Assembly (NCBI GenBank): GCA_964036155.1
Contig: OZ038422.1
Coordinates: forward strand, 77,089,201 to 77,153,200
Reading direction: 5' to 3'
DNA: 64,000 nt
Origin: Diploscapter coronatus
Lineage: Eukaryota > Nematoda > Chromadorea > Rhabditida > Rhabditidae
The notes under the pieces are model-generated. The model saw nothing but the letters and a program-made list of their open reading frames with translations. It did no database searches and was not told the origin of the DNA. The translations under genes and the position numbers were made by a program. Of the stretch, positions 1-11,600 are shown piece by piece. The first letter of the stretch is position 1, and every line of letters begins with the position of its first letter.

Positions 1-148
1 GAAAGGCAAAGCCAAATACATAAGGGAATAGAGAAAAGAGCTAGAAAATGATCTTGATCCCCTCAGACCTCCAGTGAGGTTTAGTAGAAAGGGAATCGAT
101 TCAAATCCACTTGGATATCTTCGAGTCTACCAAATCTTATCCCTTTTC

Positions 149-646
149 TCAAAGCTTGTATAATTCTAGAAAATGTCCACCGTCAAGGGGGAATTCGTTT
201 ACAAAACTGATACTAATGAATATTACGATAGTAGTAGTGCAGACCAATTGGTGAGATATAGCTTGCAAGAGAAAATGATCTCTCTGCAATGTTAAAGGAT
301 AGTCTTCCAAACACTGGTCGATATAAATAATTTTGATAGCTTGATTATACTTGTAAAAATAATCGAAAATATTTCGTTCTAATTTAACAAATCGAACAAT
401 GAATTGGATTACATATTTTGGAAAAATTCCAAATATTGGACTGAATTTTGGGAGAGAATACTGAAACCTTTCTTTAACAGCCCGTGTTTCTGTGGCATTC
501 GAGTGCATGAGCGATTTTATATCAAATAAATGGCCGTTTCGCCTTCGCTCTTGATCTGCTTTCACAAAGTGTCTTGAATTTGGGGAAAAACATAGATAAT
601 CGATAGATGAGAAGGCAGGAAAATCAGTTTCGAATTTCATAAACAC
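149..646 (-). CDS. Uncertain hypothetical protein, 165 codons
   Basis: An uninterrupted frame of 165 codons starting at the ATG whose complement lies at 644-646. The product is rich in Phe, Ile and Tyr with a basic N-terminal third and a hydrophobic stretch near the C-terminus; I recognise no domain. A SINE begins only about 80 bases upstream of the start codon, so any promoter would be disrupted or recent. It could be one exon of a gene leaving the window, a decayed gene, or chance. No polyadenylation signal or splice-site set supports it strongly. Confidence 0.25.
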   Translation of the reverse strand: MFMKFETDFPAFSSIDYLCFSPNSRHFVKADQERRRNGHLFDIKSLMHSNATETRAVKERFQYSLPKFSPIFGIFPKYVIQFIVRFVKLERNIFDYFYKYNQAIKIIYIDQCLEDYPLTLQRDHFLLQAISHQLVCTTTIVIFISISFVNEFPLDGGHFLELYKL

Positions 647-706
647 ATTTCACATTTACTTCATCTAAAACTGGAAATATTCTTTTCTGTTGAATAAAAC
701 ATCGTA

Positions 707-723
707 TTTATAAGATTGTAATT
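707..723 (+). repeat. Left target-site duplication of the SINE
   Basis: The 17-base word TTTATAAGATTGTAATT ends where the element starts. An identical copy follows the A-rich tail at 1019-1035. Confidence 0.95.
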
Positions 724-1018
724 GAGCGGCGTAGCGCAGTGGTTGTGTGTTACTGCCTACAGCTAGGGCTCAAGTTCGCCCCCCGCTCCTACCCAAACCA
801 AGGGGGTTAAGAAATGTTGGTAGTGGATAAAACCACGAGAAAAATTGCCTAAAAATCCCTCGGCTGTTGCACACAACAACAGTCTGTCCTCGGGACGGGC
901 CACTAGTCCTGTGTGGCTAGGATAGGCCGACTGTCCCAATAAGAAGGCTGAGCTCCATTACGAGCTCGAGGGTAGCCGACCCCACCCAGTGGGAATAATA
1001 AGGCTAGGAAAAAAAAAA
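724..1018 (+). mobile_element. tRNA-derived SINE, intact insertion
   Basis: A 295-base element bounded by perfect 17-base direct repeats and ending in an A run, the signature of target-primed retrotransposition. Near its 5' end is an exact RNA polymerase III A box (TAGCGCAGTGG, 732-742). A diverged B box (AGTTCGCCCCC, 773-783) follows about 41 bases later, the spacing of a tRNA-derived promoter. The body is more GC-rich than its surroundings and has no coding frame, so it would need a LINE partner's reverse transcriptase. The perfect duplications suggest a young insertion. A short piece of related sequence occurs at 25497-25528, so the family has at least one other trace in this window. Confidence 0.92.
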
Positions 1019-1035
1019 TTTATAAGATTGTAATT
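1019..1035 (+). repeat. Right target-site duplication of the SINE
   Basis: Exact copy of the 17-base word at 707-723, directly after the A-rich tail of the element. Confidence 0.95.
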
Positions 1036-1385
1036 ATTATACATCCACCAATTATATAATTTGTGTACTGCATACATACATATTTGCATATTCAACTCAG
1101 CTCCGTTGAGCTGGTGCTTTCTGATATAGGTTTCGGGACATCTGGATGACTTTGGAAATTTGACCCTCCGAATTTGAAAAAGCTCTGAATCATGATTTTC
1201 AGATAGAATGTAGTCAGAATCCACTAAAAAACCTCGGAAAACGAAATTTTTGCCACTGGTTACCTCTTGGTTGAATCTCTCAAAGAGTCGGTCTTAAATT
1301 TTGCACGTTATCTTACAAAAGGAAAAATGTTGGAGAGCGTGAAAAGTAGTGGCGATTTTAATTTTCCAAGATCACAAAAATTAAC

Positions 1386-1460
1386 CTTATCAACTTCATA
1401 ATGGTTCGAAATAGCTGCTCCAGCAGTGTGGCCGAATCCAGGAACGATATTCACAGCTAG
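1386..1460 (-). pseudogene. Orphan aldehyde dehydrogenase exon fragment
   Basis: On the minus strand this stretch encodes a peptide containing NIVPGFGHTAGAAI. It matches exon 7 of the complete aldehyde dehydrogenase just upstream ([14 protein letters not shown], at 3356-3445) at 17 of 25 positions. A donor-like GTTAAT follows at the same place where the real exon ends. No neighbouring ALDH exons are visible on either side, so this looks like the remnant of a tandem duplication, or a captured exon, lying downstream of the functional gene on the same strand. An alternative 3' exon of the gene itself is unlikely, because it repeats an internal part of the enzyme. Confidence 0.8.
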
Positions 1461-1626
1461 GGACGGCCGGAGCTCCGACTCCGAATTTTCAAATTTCAAC
1501 TTCGGCTCACCCATTATGCTAATTTTTCAAGGAAGCATATAGAATTTTGAAATTTCCATATTTTCAAGAATGATTTTTTCGTAAGGTTAGGGCTCAAGGT
1601 TACCTAAAAATTTCAAGCTAATAGAC

Positions 1627-1632
1627 TTTATT
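1627..1632 (-). promoter_or_regulatory. Polyadenylation signal, aldehyde dehydrogenase
   Basis: AATAAA on the minus strand (TTTATT on plus), about 110 bases beyond the stop codon of the aldehyde dehydrogenase. Confidence 0.5.
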
Positions 1633-1738
1633 CCTTCTAACTAAGCAACAAAAATCGAATGTAAATAATAAAGAAACTTCAATAATTTGAGATTCCGTCG
1701 TGTAAACCACTCATTTCCTCAACCTGTTCATCCTCGAT

Positions 1739-4700
1739 TTAGGAATTCTTGGGTCCCGTTTTGATGGTGACCGTCTTGATTTCGGTGTAGGCTTGCAGAC
1801 CGTATTCACCGAGTTCGCGACCGATTCCTGAAAATTTTCATTTTTTTTTAAATTTTAGAGACAAAGGTTATTGGAAGGTTCGTTATTTTTCCCAAATTTG
1901 CATAATCTTAAAAATTTCTGAATTAAATAAATCTGGCAATAATGCAAACATTTACCCGACTGCTTGTATCCTCCGAAAGGCGCGGCAGCATCGAAGACAT
2001 CATAGTCATTCACCCTGAAAATATGGGAAACAAGATTTTTATTCACATATCCACAATTCAGCTTACCAGACAGTTCCGGCCCTCATGTTGTTCGCGATGT
2101 AGAGAGCCTTGTCCAAATCAGAAGTCATCACGCCTCAAAATCAACACAAATTTTCAATGCAAATAAATTCGAGCTTTACTGACATTATCCATTCAAAAGT
2201 GGATATTCAAAATTTGTAGAAAGGGTTAGGAACTAAAAATCACCCGCAGCCAATCCATAGATGGTATTGTTTGCCTTCTCAACCAAGTCCTCCATAGATT
2301 CGAAGCGCAGAATGGACTGGACGGGGCCGAAAATCTGGAATTATAAAGAAAACAATATTTTTCGATAATATTTGCTTACCTCTTCCTGAGCGATGGTCAT
2401 CTGGTCATTGACCCCAGCGAACACGGTAGGCTTCACGAAGTATCCTCTGTCACCGCAGCGAGAACCTCCTGAAAGTTAAAATGTTCCAGAAAATCAGATG
2501 TTTTTCCTACCAGCGACCAATTTGGCGCCCTCCTTCTTGCCGATGTCGACGTAGCTCAGAATTTTCTTCATCTGGTCTTCGTCAACCTAAAGAATTAGTC
2601 TAAATTAGAAATCTTAATTTTGTTAGAGAAAAGTAAGGATGTCAAAATCTTGTAAAAGCTGAAAATAAGAATAAATCTCGAGCATCTTCCCACCTGAGGT
2701 CCCTGTCGAGTATTGGGATCGAAGGGGTCTCCGACGGTGATGCTGTCGGCTAGCTGCTTCGACTTCTCCACGAATTCGTCGTAGATCTGCAAATGGCTAT
2801 TTTTCTTTCTTAAATTAAATGGCTTTTTTAATACAAAACGACGTGGTTTTAGAAATAGTATAAAGCCGAGTTGAAAAATGTCGTAATTTTCGGATTCAAA
2901 TGAAAAATAGAACCTTAGCCTCGACGAAAGTTCTCGTTCCCGCGCAGCAGCACTGTCCGTGGTTGAAGAACACCGCGTGATTCGCCTGTTTCACTGCCTT
3001 GTCCACTGAAAATCGATATTCTTCTTTCAAAAATTTTCTATAATTGCCTTTGACAAATTAGTACGTTTTTCCTATTCTATCATTTTCTCTCTAATGAAAA
3101 GTTGATTTTGAACAGATAAGAATTAGAGAGAATTATAGGGAATAATTTTTAAAATACCATTTGAATCAGCGAAGATGATGTTCGGCGATTTTCCGCCTAA
3201 TTCCAGAGTGACTTTCTTGATGTTGCTGTTGGCCGCTTCCTTCATGACCAGTTTGCCGATTTCGGTCGATCCAGTGAAGGCCACCTGAGAATTTCTAGCT
3301 TGTACATATATTTTCGTTTTTAAAGATTTTCGCAATTAATCACAATGAAAAATACCTTGTCAACGTGATTGTGCTTGGCGATCGCGGCCCCGGCGGTCGG
3401 ACCGAATCCAGGAATGACGTTCACGACGCCCGCGGGGAAACCGGCCTGAATATTTATTTTTTCCGAAAATTCATAAATGAGAAATTGATGATCCTCCATT
3501 CTTATAAAAATTCGTCTTCTAAATGGTCAACTTTTCTTCTTTAATGAAGGCTAGAAGAGATAGTATTATGCATCATTCATTTGCGAAAGGCTGATGAAAT
3601 TGGAATTTACAAAATAGAAAGATAAAGTATTGTGTATCATTGAAAAATCGATAATACAAAAAATCCCCACCTCTTTGATCAAAGCAGCGACGTGGAGAGC
3701 AGTCAAAGGAGTCTGCTCGGCGGGTTTCATGACGACCGTGTTGCCCATCGCCAGTGCGGGGCCGAGTTTCCAGGCCTGCATCAGCAGGGGGAAGTTCCAC
3801 TTAAAATATTACGATAATCAGAATTCTCAATAACTTTTAAAATTTATGAATATTATACTAGAAATTCCAGCAATAAACAAAATTTCCAGTCAATTTGAAA
3901 AATGAATGGATATGATAATAGAAAAGTTTATTTCAAAAAATGAAGATTTAGACAAAAAAAATCCAACCGGAATGATCTGACCGCACACTCCGACCGGCTC
4001 GTGACGAGTGTAGCAGAAATAGTCGCCCGCAATCGGGATCGTTTTTCCGTGATTCTTGTCGGCCCAGCCCGCGTAATATCTGCAAACTCAACGAATTAAA
4101 AATATGCCGGGTGGTCTTTTATAATTCAACACCTATTTTATTGAATAAAATTCTTTGCGATAAATATTTTTTCTAAAAAAACCATCATGTATTTTTAAAT
4201 TCTAGAAAAAAGGTGAACAAACTAATTTTAGATTACATGAAATATTTTTCAAATCTTTGATAGGCAAAAATAAAATGAAATTACCTGAGACACTCGATGA
4301 CGAGATGAAGATCAGCCATGTAGGCAACTGCATACGGTTTGCCATTGTCCAGGGCTTCCAGACTCTGCAAAAGAAAAGCAATTCTCACTCATAAATAAAG
4401 AGATAAGTTTCCATAAAAATCAATTTTTTAAAAAATCGATATTTTACCGCCAAGAAGACGCGATCCCTCTCGATCAGATCGGCCAGTTTGTTGAGCAGCT
4501 TCCCGCGATCGCAGGCGTTCATTCTCCTCCAGGGCGAATTCAGACGGAACGCGTCATTTGCGGCCTAAAAATTTAACTTCATTTTGATAAAATGTTTTCT
4601 AGAAATGTGTCGAAAATGGAATTTTACAATTCCAGTAAGAAAATTGGGATAATTTTGATTATTTTTACCTTGACGGCCCTGTCGACGTCAGCCTTGTCGC

Positions 4701-5055
4701 CCTCCTGCACCTGGGAAATCACCTCTCCATTGGCCGGGTTGATCGTGTCGAATGTCTTCCCCGAGGCGCTCTTCACGAACTCATTGTTGATGAACAACTG
4801 AAAAAAAATCTCAAAATCATCTTATTTTTAATCTAAAAATAGTCCATTAGAGAATTTTTCTCTTAATTTACCCCTAAAATAGTTAATCAAGCACGCGTTT
4901 TCTTTGTTAGAGCATTTACAACATCACCATGATAAGAAAGTGCCTTTTACCTGGGTGTGCTTGGGCTTGACATTCGGAATTCCGGCCGGAACGGAGGCCG
5001 CACGAACCGAAGTCAGCAGGGCCAAATTCGTCGGGCGCAAAATCAGACGGTGCAT
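1739..5055 (-). CDS. Mitochondrial aldehyde dehydrogenase (ALDH1/2 class)
   Basis: NAD-dependent oxidation of aldehydes to carboxylates, probably in the mitochondrial matrix. Sixteen exons: 4951-5055, 4669-4797, 4448-4564, 4285-4364, 3968-4079, 3671-3799, 3356-3445, 3158-3284, 2914-3005, 2694-2786, 2511-2586, 2380-2468, 2244-2334, 2067-2133, 1956-2014, 1739-1827. They give 514 residues, close to the 517 of human ALDH2. The N-terminus is Arg/Leu/Ala-rich without acids, as in a matrix-targeting peptide. Active-site elements are complete: Asn183 in WNFP, Glu282 in LELGGK, and nucleophile Cys316 in QCCCAG. The C-terminus has the family signature GRELGEYGL. The start follows a CTTTTTACAG acceptor by 21 bases, suggesting spliced-leader trans-splicing. 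The closest named relative is probably nematode alh-1, but orthology was not tested. Confidence 0.97.
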
Positions 5056-6508
5056 TCTGTCGATTTTTGCAGATCCTGTAAAAAGCAATCGATAAGTTGT
5101 GCCGTGGAAGCTAAACAAGCAGAAAACGTGTGCGAAACGCCGCGTTAATCAAGCGAATTGGCGAGAAATGTCGAAAATGAGCCAAGGTGAAAAAAGTCGA
5201 CCTTTATTTGGAAAAATCACAAACATCAGAAAACGAACCCGTTTGCAATAAAGAATATCACAGAGAAAAGAAGAATAATTTAGGATTGGACGAGCAAAAA
5301 GAAACTTAATAGGTGCACGAATCAGAAGAAAATGACCAGAAAATTATAGGCAGAGGAATAGGCAATGTTCAAAAATTAATACCCGTGAAAATTTTTGGAA
5401 AAGTTGTCCACTTTTCAGTTTCGTTACCACGGAAGTGGATGAATTTTACATTTGACCAAAATTCAATTGGTAATGCCTTTGAAAATGATTTTTCCGAAGT
5501 TGAAGGCAACATTTTACTATGTGCTCAAATGAGTTGGTCTTTAGAGAGCAGCTGACAGAAATTGCAGACACAAAAATTCGATTGTTATGAAAAACGAGAG
5601 GGTAGAGAAAAATATCGTGTGAAAATGAAATAAACCATGGGAAAATGATCGAATTTGGCAGTGTTCGGAGCTATAAAAGTCGACAGAAACTCTAAATTCC
5701 ACCAGAAGGAATGGAGTTGAAGATTATAATTTGAAGTTTGAGTTGACAAGGAAGAAATCCCAGAGTTGACTCTAAAAATCATAAATTCAATGAATAGACA
5801 GTCGAAAAGTTTTTAAGTGGCCGAAAATCTGATAAAGAAAAGAAAAAACTGGGAAAAGGAGATAGTGGTTGAAAATGAACTGTTCAAATAGTCGCAACTC
5901 TTTCTCTCCTCATTTTCGCACTATCAAAAGTTTTTATCATTCCCAATTTTCAAGCTTCTGGATTAGACTTTGATTTTTCGCAGATGGAAATTTTTCGAAA
6001 AATGTAAAAATTTTCGCAAAACTTCAAATTTTCGATTGTTTTGAAGACGAAAATCAATTCTTTAGCAGAGTAAGATAAAAAAACGACATGTTATTTACCA
6101 AAAAGTGATCCGAATTTCCTTTCAAAACATATGGAAAAACATTCTTGCCCTTAGCGATGAAAGGCACTAAAATGTGACTCTAAGGCCTTCTCCTTGGGCA
6201 TCGATTTTCCCGCTCTTTTCCGCCCTCCCTCCATTCTTTCCCTTTGCTTTTCTCACTACTTTTCACTCTTAACTTATCGTCGCGCTTTTTTCGCTGAAAC
6301 CATTAAGGTTTCTGTTTACAATTCTGCAAAGTTGCTGAATTTTGATGGCTATTCTTTGGATTTTTTAATCATCATTTTCTATTTTTTAGAAACCATCAAA
6401 ATATTATTATGTTATTCTACGACATGAATAAAATGTTTCTTTTCACTATCAAATTACAAATTTCAGAAAGAAAAATGAAAACAAACTTTAAGTCCCCAAC
6501 CTATTTTT
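5056..6508. other. Intergenic region between ERCC8-like and ALDH genes
   Basis: About 1.45 kb separates two genes on the same strand. It is AT-rich, and I see no coding exon with splice sites. The distance is longer than typical for a nematode operon, so the two genes are probably transcribed separately. It should contain the ALDH promoter and the ERCC8-like 3' flank; no clear TATA box or polyadenylation signal stood out. Confidence 0.5.
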
Positions 6509-8670
6509 TCAATCATCATCCCAATCATCCCTCAAAGCTTCCTGCTGATCCTGCAAAAATTCTTGCTGCTGGCAGTCGAATGCGTCCGTCCATCCCAGCA
6601 CGGTTCGATCGTTCGAGGAGCTGTAGAGCTGAAAAGTTTATTTTTATTTTCATTCTATTTTTAAACAAATCGAAAAAATTTCAGATGAAAAGTTTGCCTG
6701 CTGATAATATCTCCTGAATCTAACAGCGTGAACATTCGAAATGTGACCGCGCATTCGCGACTCGGTGAATTCGCCCTGAAAATGAAATAAAAATAGAAAA
6801 TTAATATTTTGGAAGTAAAAATTTTAAAATTAGAATTAAATTTTGTTCGAAGATAAAAAAAATCCTACATTGTTATAATTCAAGTAAGCGATATCTTCGT
6901 TGCAAGGAACAGCAATTCGGAGAGAGTCGCCTTCGTCGGAAATGTCGAATCGAACACAGGGATTGTCGCGATTCACGTCCAAATTGGTCATGTTGATCTG
7001 AAGATAAAAATCACAAAATTTGCATGATACTATTTTGAAATGCTTTAGAAAAGTCTGACAACATTTGCCTCAATAATACAGTTTTCCTTACTTTATGTTT
7101 GGCAATCTTTTTCCATGAATCAATGTCCCAGATAGAAACGGCTCGACTCGCAGCAACAACCACAGAATAAACGCCGTTCGATGCGAATTTGATGCCTCCA
7201 ACCGGACCTTTCGTAGTTTTCTCTCTGCGAAGGGCGGAGCGACCGCTTCTGAAAATTTGATAGAAATATAAATCAGCAAAATTCCAGATCATTTTGGAAA
7301 TGCACAGGAAAAATAGAAAAGATCGTGTGCTTCAAAAGTGGAACAGAAAATTCTAAAAATCATTTGGAAAGTGTGAAATTCACTGAAAATAACGTGCACT
7401 TTTCAAACTTTGAAATTCCCTAACCTAACATCCCAGAAGCTGACGTATCCCTCGATATCTCCCATCGCGAGAATATGCCTCCTCGTCGGACACCATCTCA
7501 CCGCACAAATGCTCGATTTCTTCGACCTCAGATGCTGCGACGTTTCGCCTACCCGTAGATCCAAAAGAGGCACATTCGAAGAGTTATGAGCGACTGCTAT
7601 CTGAAATCATATCAATTTTCTAGTATTAAATTTTTCATTCAAGGTTATGAAATAACTAATCTTAGTGCGCCTTCATAGTTTTCGGCATCGCGTCAATATC
7701 AGATGATTTTATATGTAAATCTTTAACATCGGTATCAGAAAGCATGGACGAATCCATAAAATTTGAGCCCAAATTAAGCTGCTTGAATCCTTACCAGTGG
7801 AGTACTCGAGTCGAGTTCGTTCCAGTGAATCTGCAGCGGTGGCTTGTCGTACTTGAATGTGTCGATAATCGAGCAGCTAGGCAAATCGAACACCTGAAAA
7901 TTTATGAGACTATGTATTTTGAATTTAGATTCAAAAATGAAAATTTAATGAACCTTAACAGTTTTGTCCATGCTGGAAGTGATGCCGATCTGATTGTCCT
8001 GTGGGTACCACTGACAGTCAGTCACCATGAAGCCGTGGGAGCTGGAAAATGGGAATAAAATGGAGCAGAGACCTTGCGAAATCTTACAAAGGAAATCCCG
8101 GATTGGACAGATTCCACTTGTGACTCGTGCCGTCGTCCACCAAATGCAGATTGCACAGACCGATGCTGCCATTTGACGCTCCACAAAGTAAACTGAAAGT
8201 GAAATTATCAATTCAATATTTTATTTAGAATAATCGTAGGTGGATATTGTTTCTTTTACAAAGAAGAATCGCAATGAAATGGAATTTTATTAACAAGTTC
8301 CCATTATCAGATTTCCATAAATGCCAATTATCTGATTGCTTTTTTCAATGATTTTTCAATACGAAAACGATTCAATCTCACAACGAATGCTCATTGTTGT
8401 CAATGTCGATGCAGGTGATAGGGGCCGCTTTCGCAAGCTTGACTTTGACGAACCGTCGCGCGGCCAGCTGAGTCAGTCGACTGTCCAAAATTCGACGGGA
8501 TAATTGAAGCGGTTTCCTGAAAAATTCATCTTTCATAAAAAAAAAGTATTCTCTAATTTTTTCAAGCGGGAATTTCTTATTTTTTCACACAGAAAAGTCT
8601 TATCATCTTACAAAATCCCGATTTCCCTGCGACTAATTGAAGTTGGCGAAGCCGAACAGCATGGCTTCAT
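6509..8670 (-). CDS. WD40 protein resembling ERCC8/CSA
   Basis: Probable substrate receptor of a DDB1-CUL4 ubiquitin ligase in transcription-coupled nucleotide excision repair. Exons: 8612-8670, 8382-8516, 8088-8192, 7954-8041, 7795-7893, 7425-7600, 7092-7248, 6869-6997, 6698-6775, 6509-6628, giving 381 residues (human ERCC8 has 396). WD-repeat signatures include WDVR (218-221) and SIWDI (259-263). ERCC8-like spots are QWYPQD (110-115) followed by SSMDKTVKVFD (122-132), and near the C-terminus LYSSSNDRTVLGW (343-355). The protein ends in an acidic DDWDDD tail, as ERCC8 ends acidic. The last intron (6629-6697) starts with GC rather than GT. The first exon is the least certain part, since an overlapping ATG at 8660-8662 opens another frame that stops quickly. 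It could be another DCAF-type WD40 protein. Confidence 0.85.
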
Positions 8671-11600
8671 TGGTTCTTAGAAAACTTCGAGATTTCCTGA
8701 AAAATATTTTTGAGAAAAGAAAAGTGAGAATGAAATATTGAGAAAAGTTGGAGGAAAATTCGAACAAATTCGTCGTTTTCAAACGCTTTTGGTGAAGTGG
8801 AAATTGACGTTTGGCGCAACGTAAAGGGGTGCACCAAGAGAGTTCAAACCGGGAGAGTGCATAAAAATAAAGAAAGAGAAACGGGAAATACCCATTTAGA
8901 AAAATTGGAGAAAATGGAAGAAAACAAGTAATTGAAAATAAGTAAGCTCAAAGCGAATAAATTTTCAAACGCTTGCTCATTTCTCATTTTTCGCTACATT
9001 TCTTCAATTTTTCTCGGTACTTTCCTAAACTATTTGATTTCATGCAGTCAATTCAGTCTGGAAATTATTGCGCCCATTTCATCTCGATTCCGTTCATTTG
9101 TACCCTTGAAATTTATCCGAACTTCGTGGTTCTGTACTATCTAGTTTATGATTTTCAGAACTGATCTAAGAAAACAAAATCTGTGTTCTTGTTTCAACTG
9201 GAAGTTTCCGACATCGAATAGTTGATTAATTCTAAAACAACGGTCTAAATGATAATGACAATAGAAATAATTTTGGACAACATCCTTCAGGTCGGTGTCA
9301 AAATGTTATTTCATGCATTTCACTGTGATTTTCATTAGTTATGAATCATGACATTTTCCCAGTTCTCTAATTCTGATTTATCAATTCTTTCCGGATAACT
9401 AGGGGATATCATTCATATTTCACAGTCTCGAGAGATAACAAATTAGGCTTGTGATAACAGCACGAAATAGTGCGATAAATGAAGAGGGAAGGAGAAAAGA
9501 TATGCATAAACAGTTTCAAGGCTGAAATCCGGCTGATATTGTGATGGACGAGAGGAATGTGAAGGAAGAATGAAGTGATGGTCTCTTTCGAAAATCATCA
9601 TTTATTTTGATTCTAATTAAAATTAGCATTCTTTAATTTCACTCATTATCTTTCTATCGGTTTTTCTCTGAAATTACAATTTTCAAATTAAAATTGAATT
9701 TTCCCGAGCTAATTCTTCAGCTATTTCTTTATTTTTTCTAAACTTTTCTGCTCCATTTTGACCACCAGCTTGGAGAGAAAAGAAATCTTATCCAAGTGGG
9801 AGACGCGACTATTTACTGCTTGAAAATCCGCTTGATTAATGAAATTCAATCAATCTTCGACTTTATTCTTCGCTGGCTTGTAAATTGCATTGCTTCTGAG
9901 ATCGTTAAAAATTTGCAATCCATAGATGGATAAATTTCACAAATCAGTAACAAAATATGCTATTGCATTTTCATAACTTCGATAAAAAATTCTAGACCTT
10001 TTTTCGTCGATTTAGAATTCCGTATTGCGTAATGCTCAACTTTTTTTTTTTAATTCTCCAAAAATATTCTCGCATTATTGTAGCCTAACCGTACTGCCTG
10101 GGGCATTTTGGTTTTCTCACTGTTTTTCCCTTCCATTTCCCAATAAGGTGATTGATTGCAGTACAAGAGGCATCGTGTCGGAATCATCTATCATATTCAT
10201 GGAGGGTTGAAGGATTGAGGATAAGGATGAATGGATAGAGAGATAGAGAAGGCTGGCACTAACTAAGGGTGAATAAGATAATAGAGACCGTGACATAAAA
10301 TGCGTAGGCTAGGAAACCGTATATGATAATTTTACATATTTTAAAATAAGTAATTCAGTAAAACCTAGAATTTTACAATTCATGGCTTAGATCTAGTCAA
10401 TTTATTTAGAATTAGTCGAATTTAATTGACGGTGATCATGGTCGTTTCGGATATTTTCACTTTTCAGCCTAGAAAACTGAATAATCCCCTCATTAGCCTA
10501 TCACTCTAATCTAAATTGCATAATTCCTGCCAAATCTGCGGGGTTTATGATATCTTCGGATTATTAAAAAGTGGCAGCAATAACTTCACCATTCTGAAAC
10601 TGAACTCCCCTAATTCGATTAGAACTAGAAGCAACTCGATCATTGCATCATAAGAATGAGAAATCATGCTGTCACTCCAACATAACATTCACTTTCCGCC
10701 ATTTCTACCTGAAATCATTGCTTAATCCTGTCCCCTTTACACTTTTGATTACCAATGCTTTGGGATATCATGATATTCTACCCATATTTATCTTTTTATT
10801 CTGCTTCATTTTAGCCTGAAATTGTCTAAATTTTACGAATTTATATTGTAAATTGATGTAAAATGGTCGAAAATTTCTACATTTTTAAAATAAAAATTCC
10901 GCTATTTTCTCTATATTACAGTCATTCATATTTCCTGCAGATTTTTTCATCTTTTCATCACATTCTAACAGATTATTATGTCATTTCCAATTAACTCAAC
11001 TCTTTCCTTCGGGTGAAAAAATCTTCGGACCTCGGGAATGCGAAAAGTGAGAGGAATTGCAAAATTGACAGCCTCAAGGCCGCGATGAAAGAATATGCAA
11101 ATCGGAGAGAGAAAGGGAAATTGAGAATTACCGATTACCGCGATCATCTACCTTAACTTACAAGTATATCACATTCTTGACATTTGATAATTCATACCTC
11201 ATCCTCTATCTCGTCATTCGTAATTTACAAAATGGATTTTTTAGTTCTAGTTTTTATTTTTCGCGATGAACATTTCATGTATTTTATGAAATTTTCTCAA
11301 ATATACTAGACTCAACCTCAATTCGACGTCTTACAAGAACCGAGTACCAATAGGTACCCAGTCGCTAGCAAAAATCTCTACCAAGTGGATAGCACAACTG
11401 CTACAGGTTGTATCTCTCAGCGAATAAGGAAAATGCAAGATTTTAAGGAAAAAGATTCCATATTCACTGTTTCTTGAAACTCGTTAATTTGAAATCCATG
11501 AAATCATATCTTTTTCGCTGATTAGAAAGTCATCAATTTTCCTGCTTTTCATATATCACTTTTCCCTTTTGCTTATCAGAGCTATTTGCATAGATTATGG

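Noticed and set aside
11401..11422. Sequence with partial similarity to let-7 microRNA (ACAGGTTGTATCTCT)
   Set aside because: The seed is absent and no matching hairpin arm is present.
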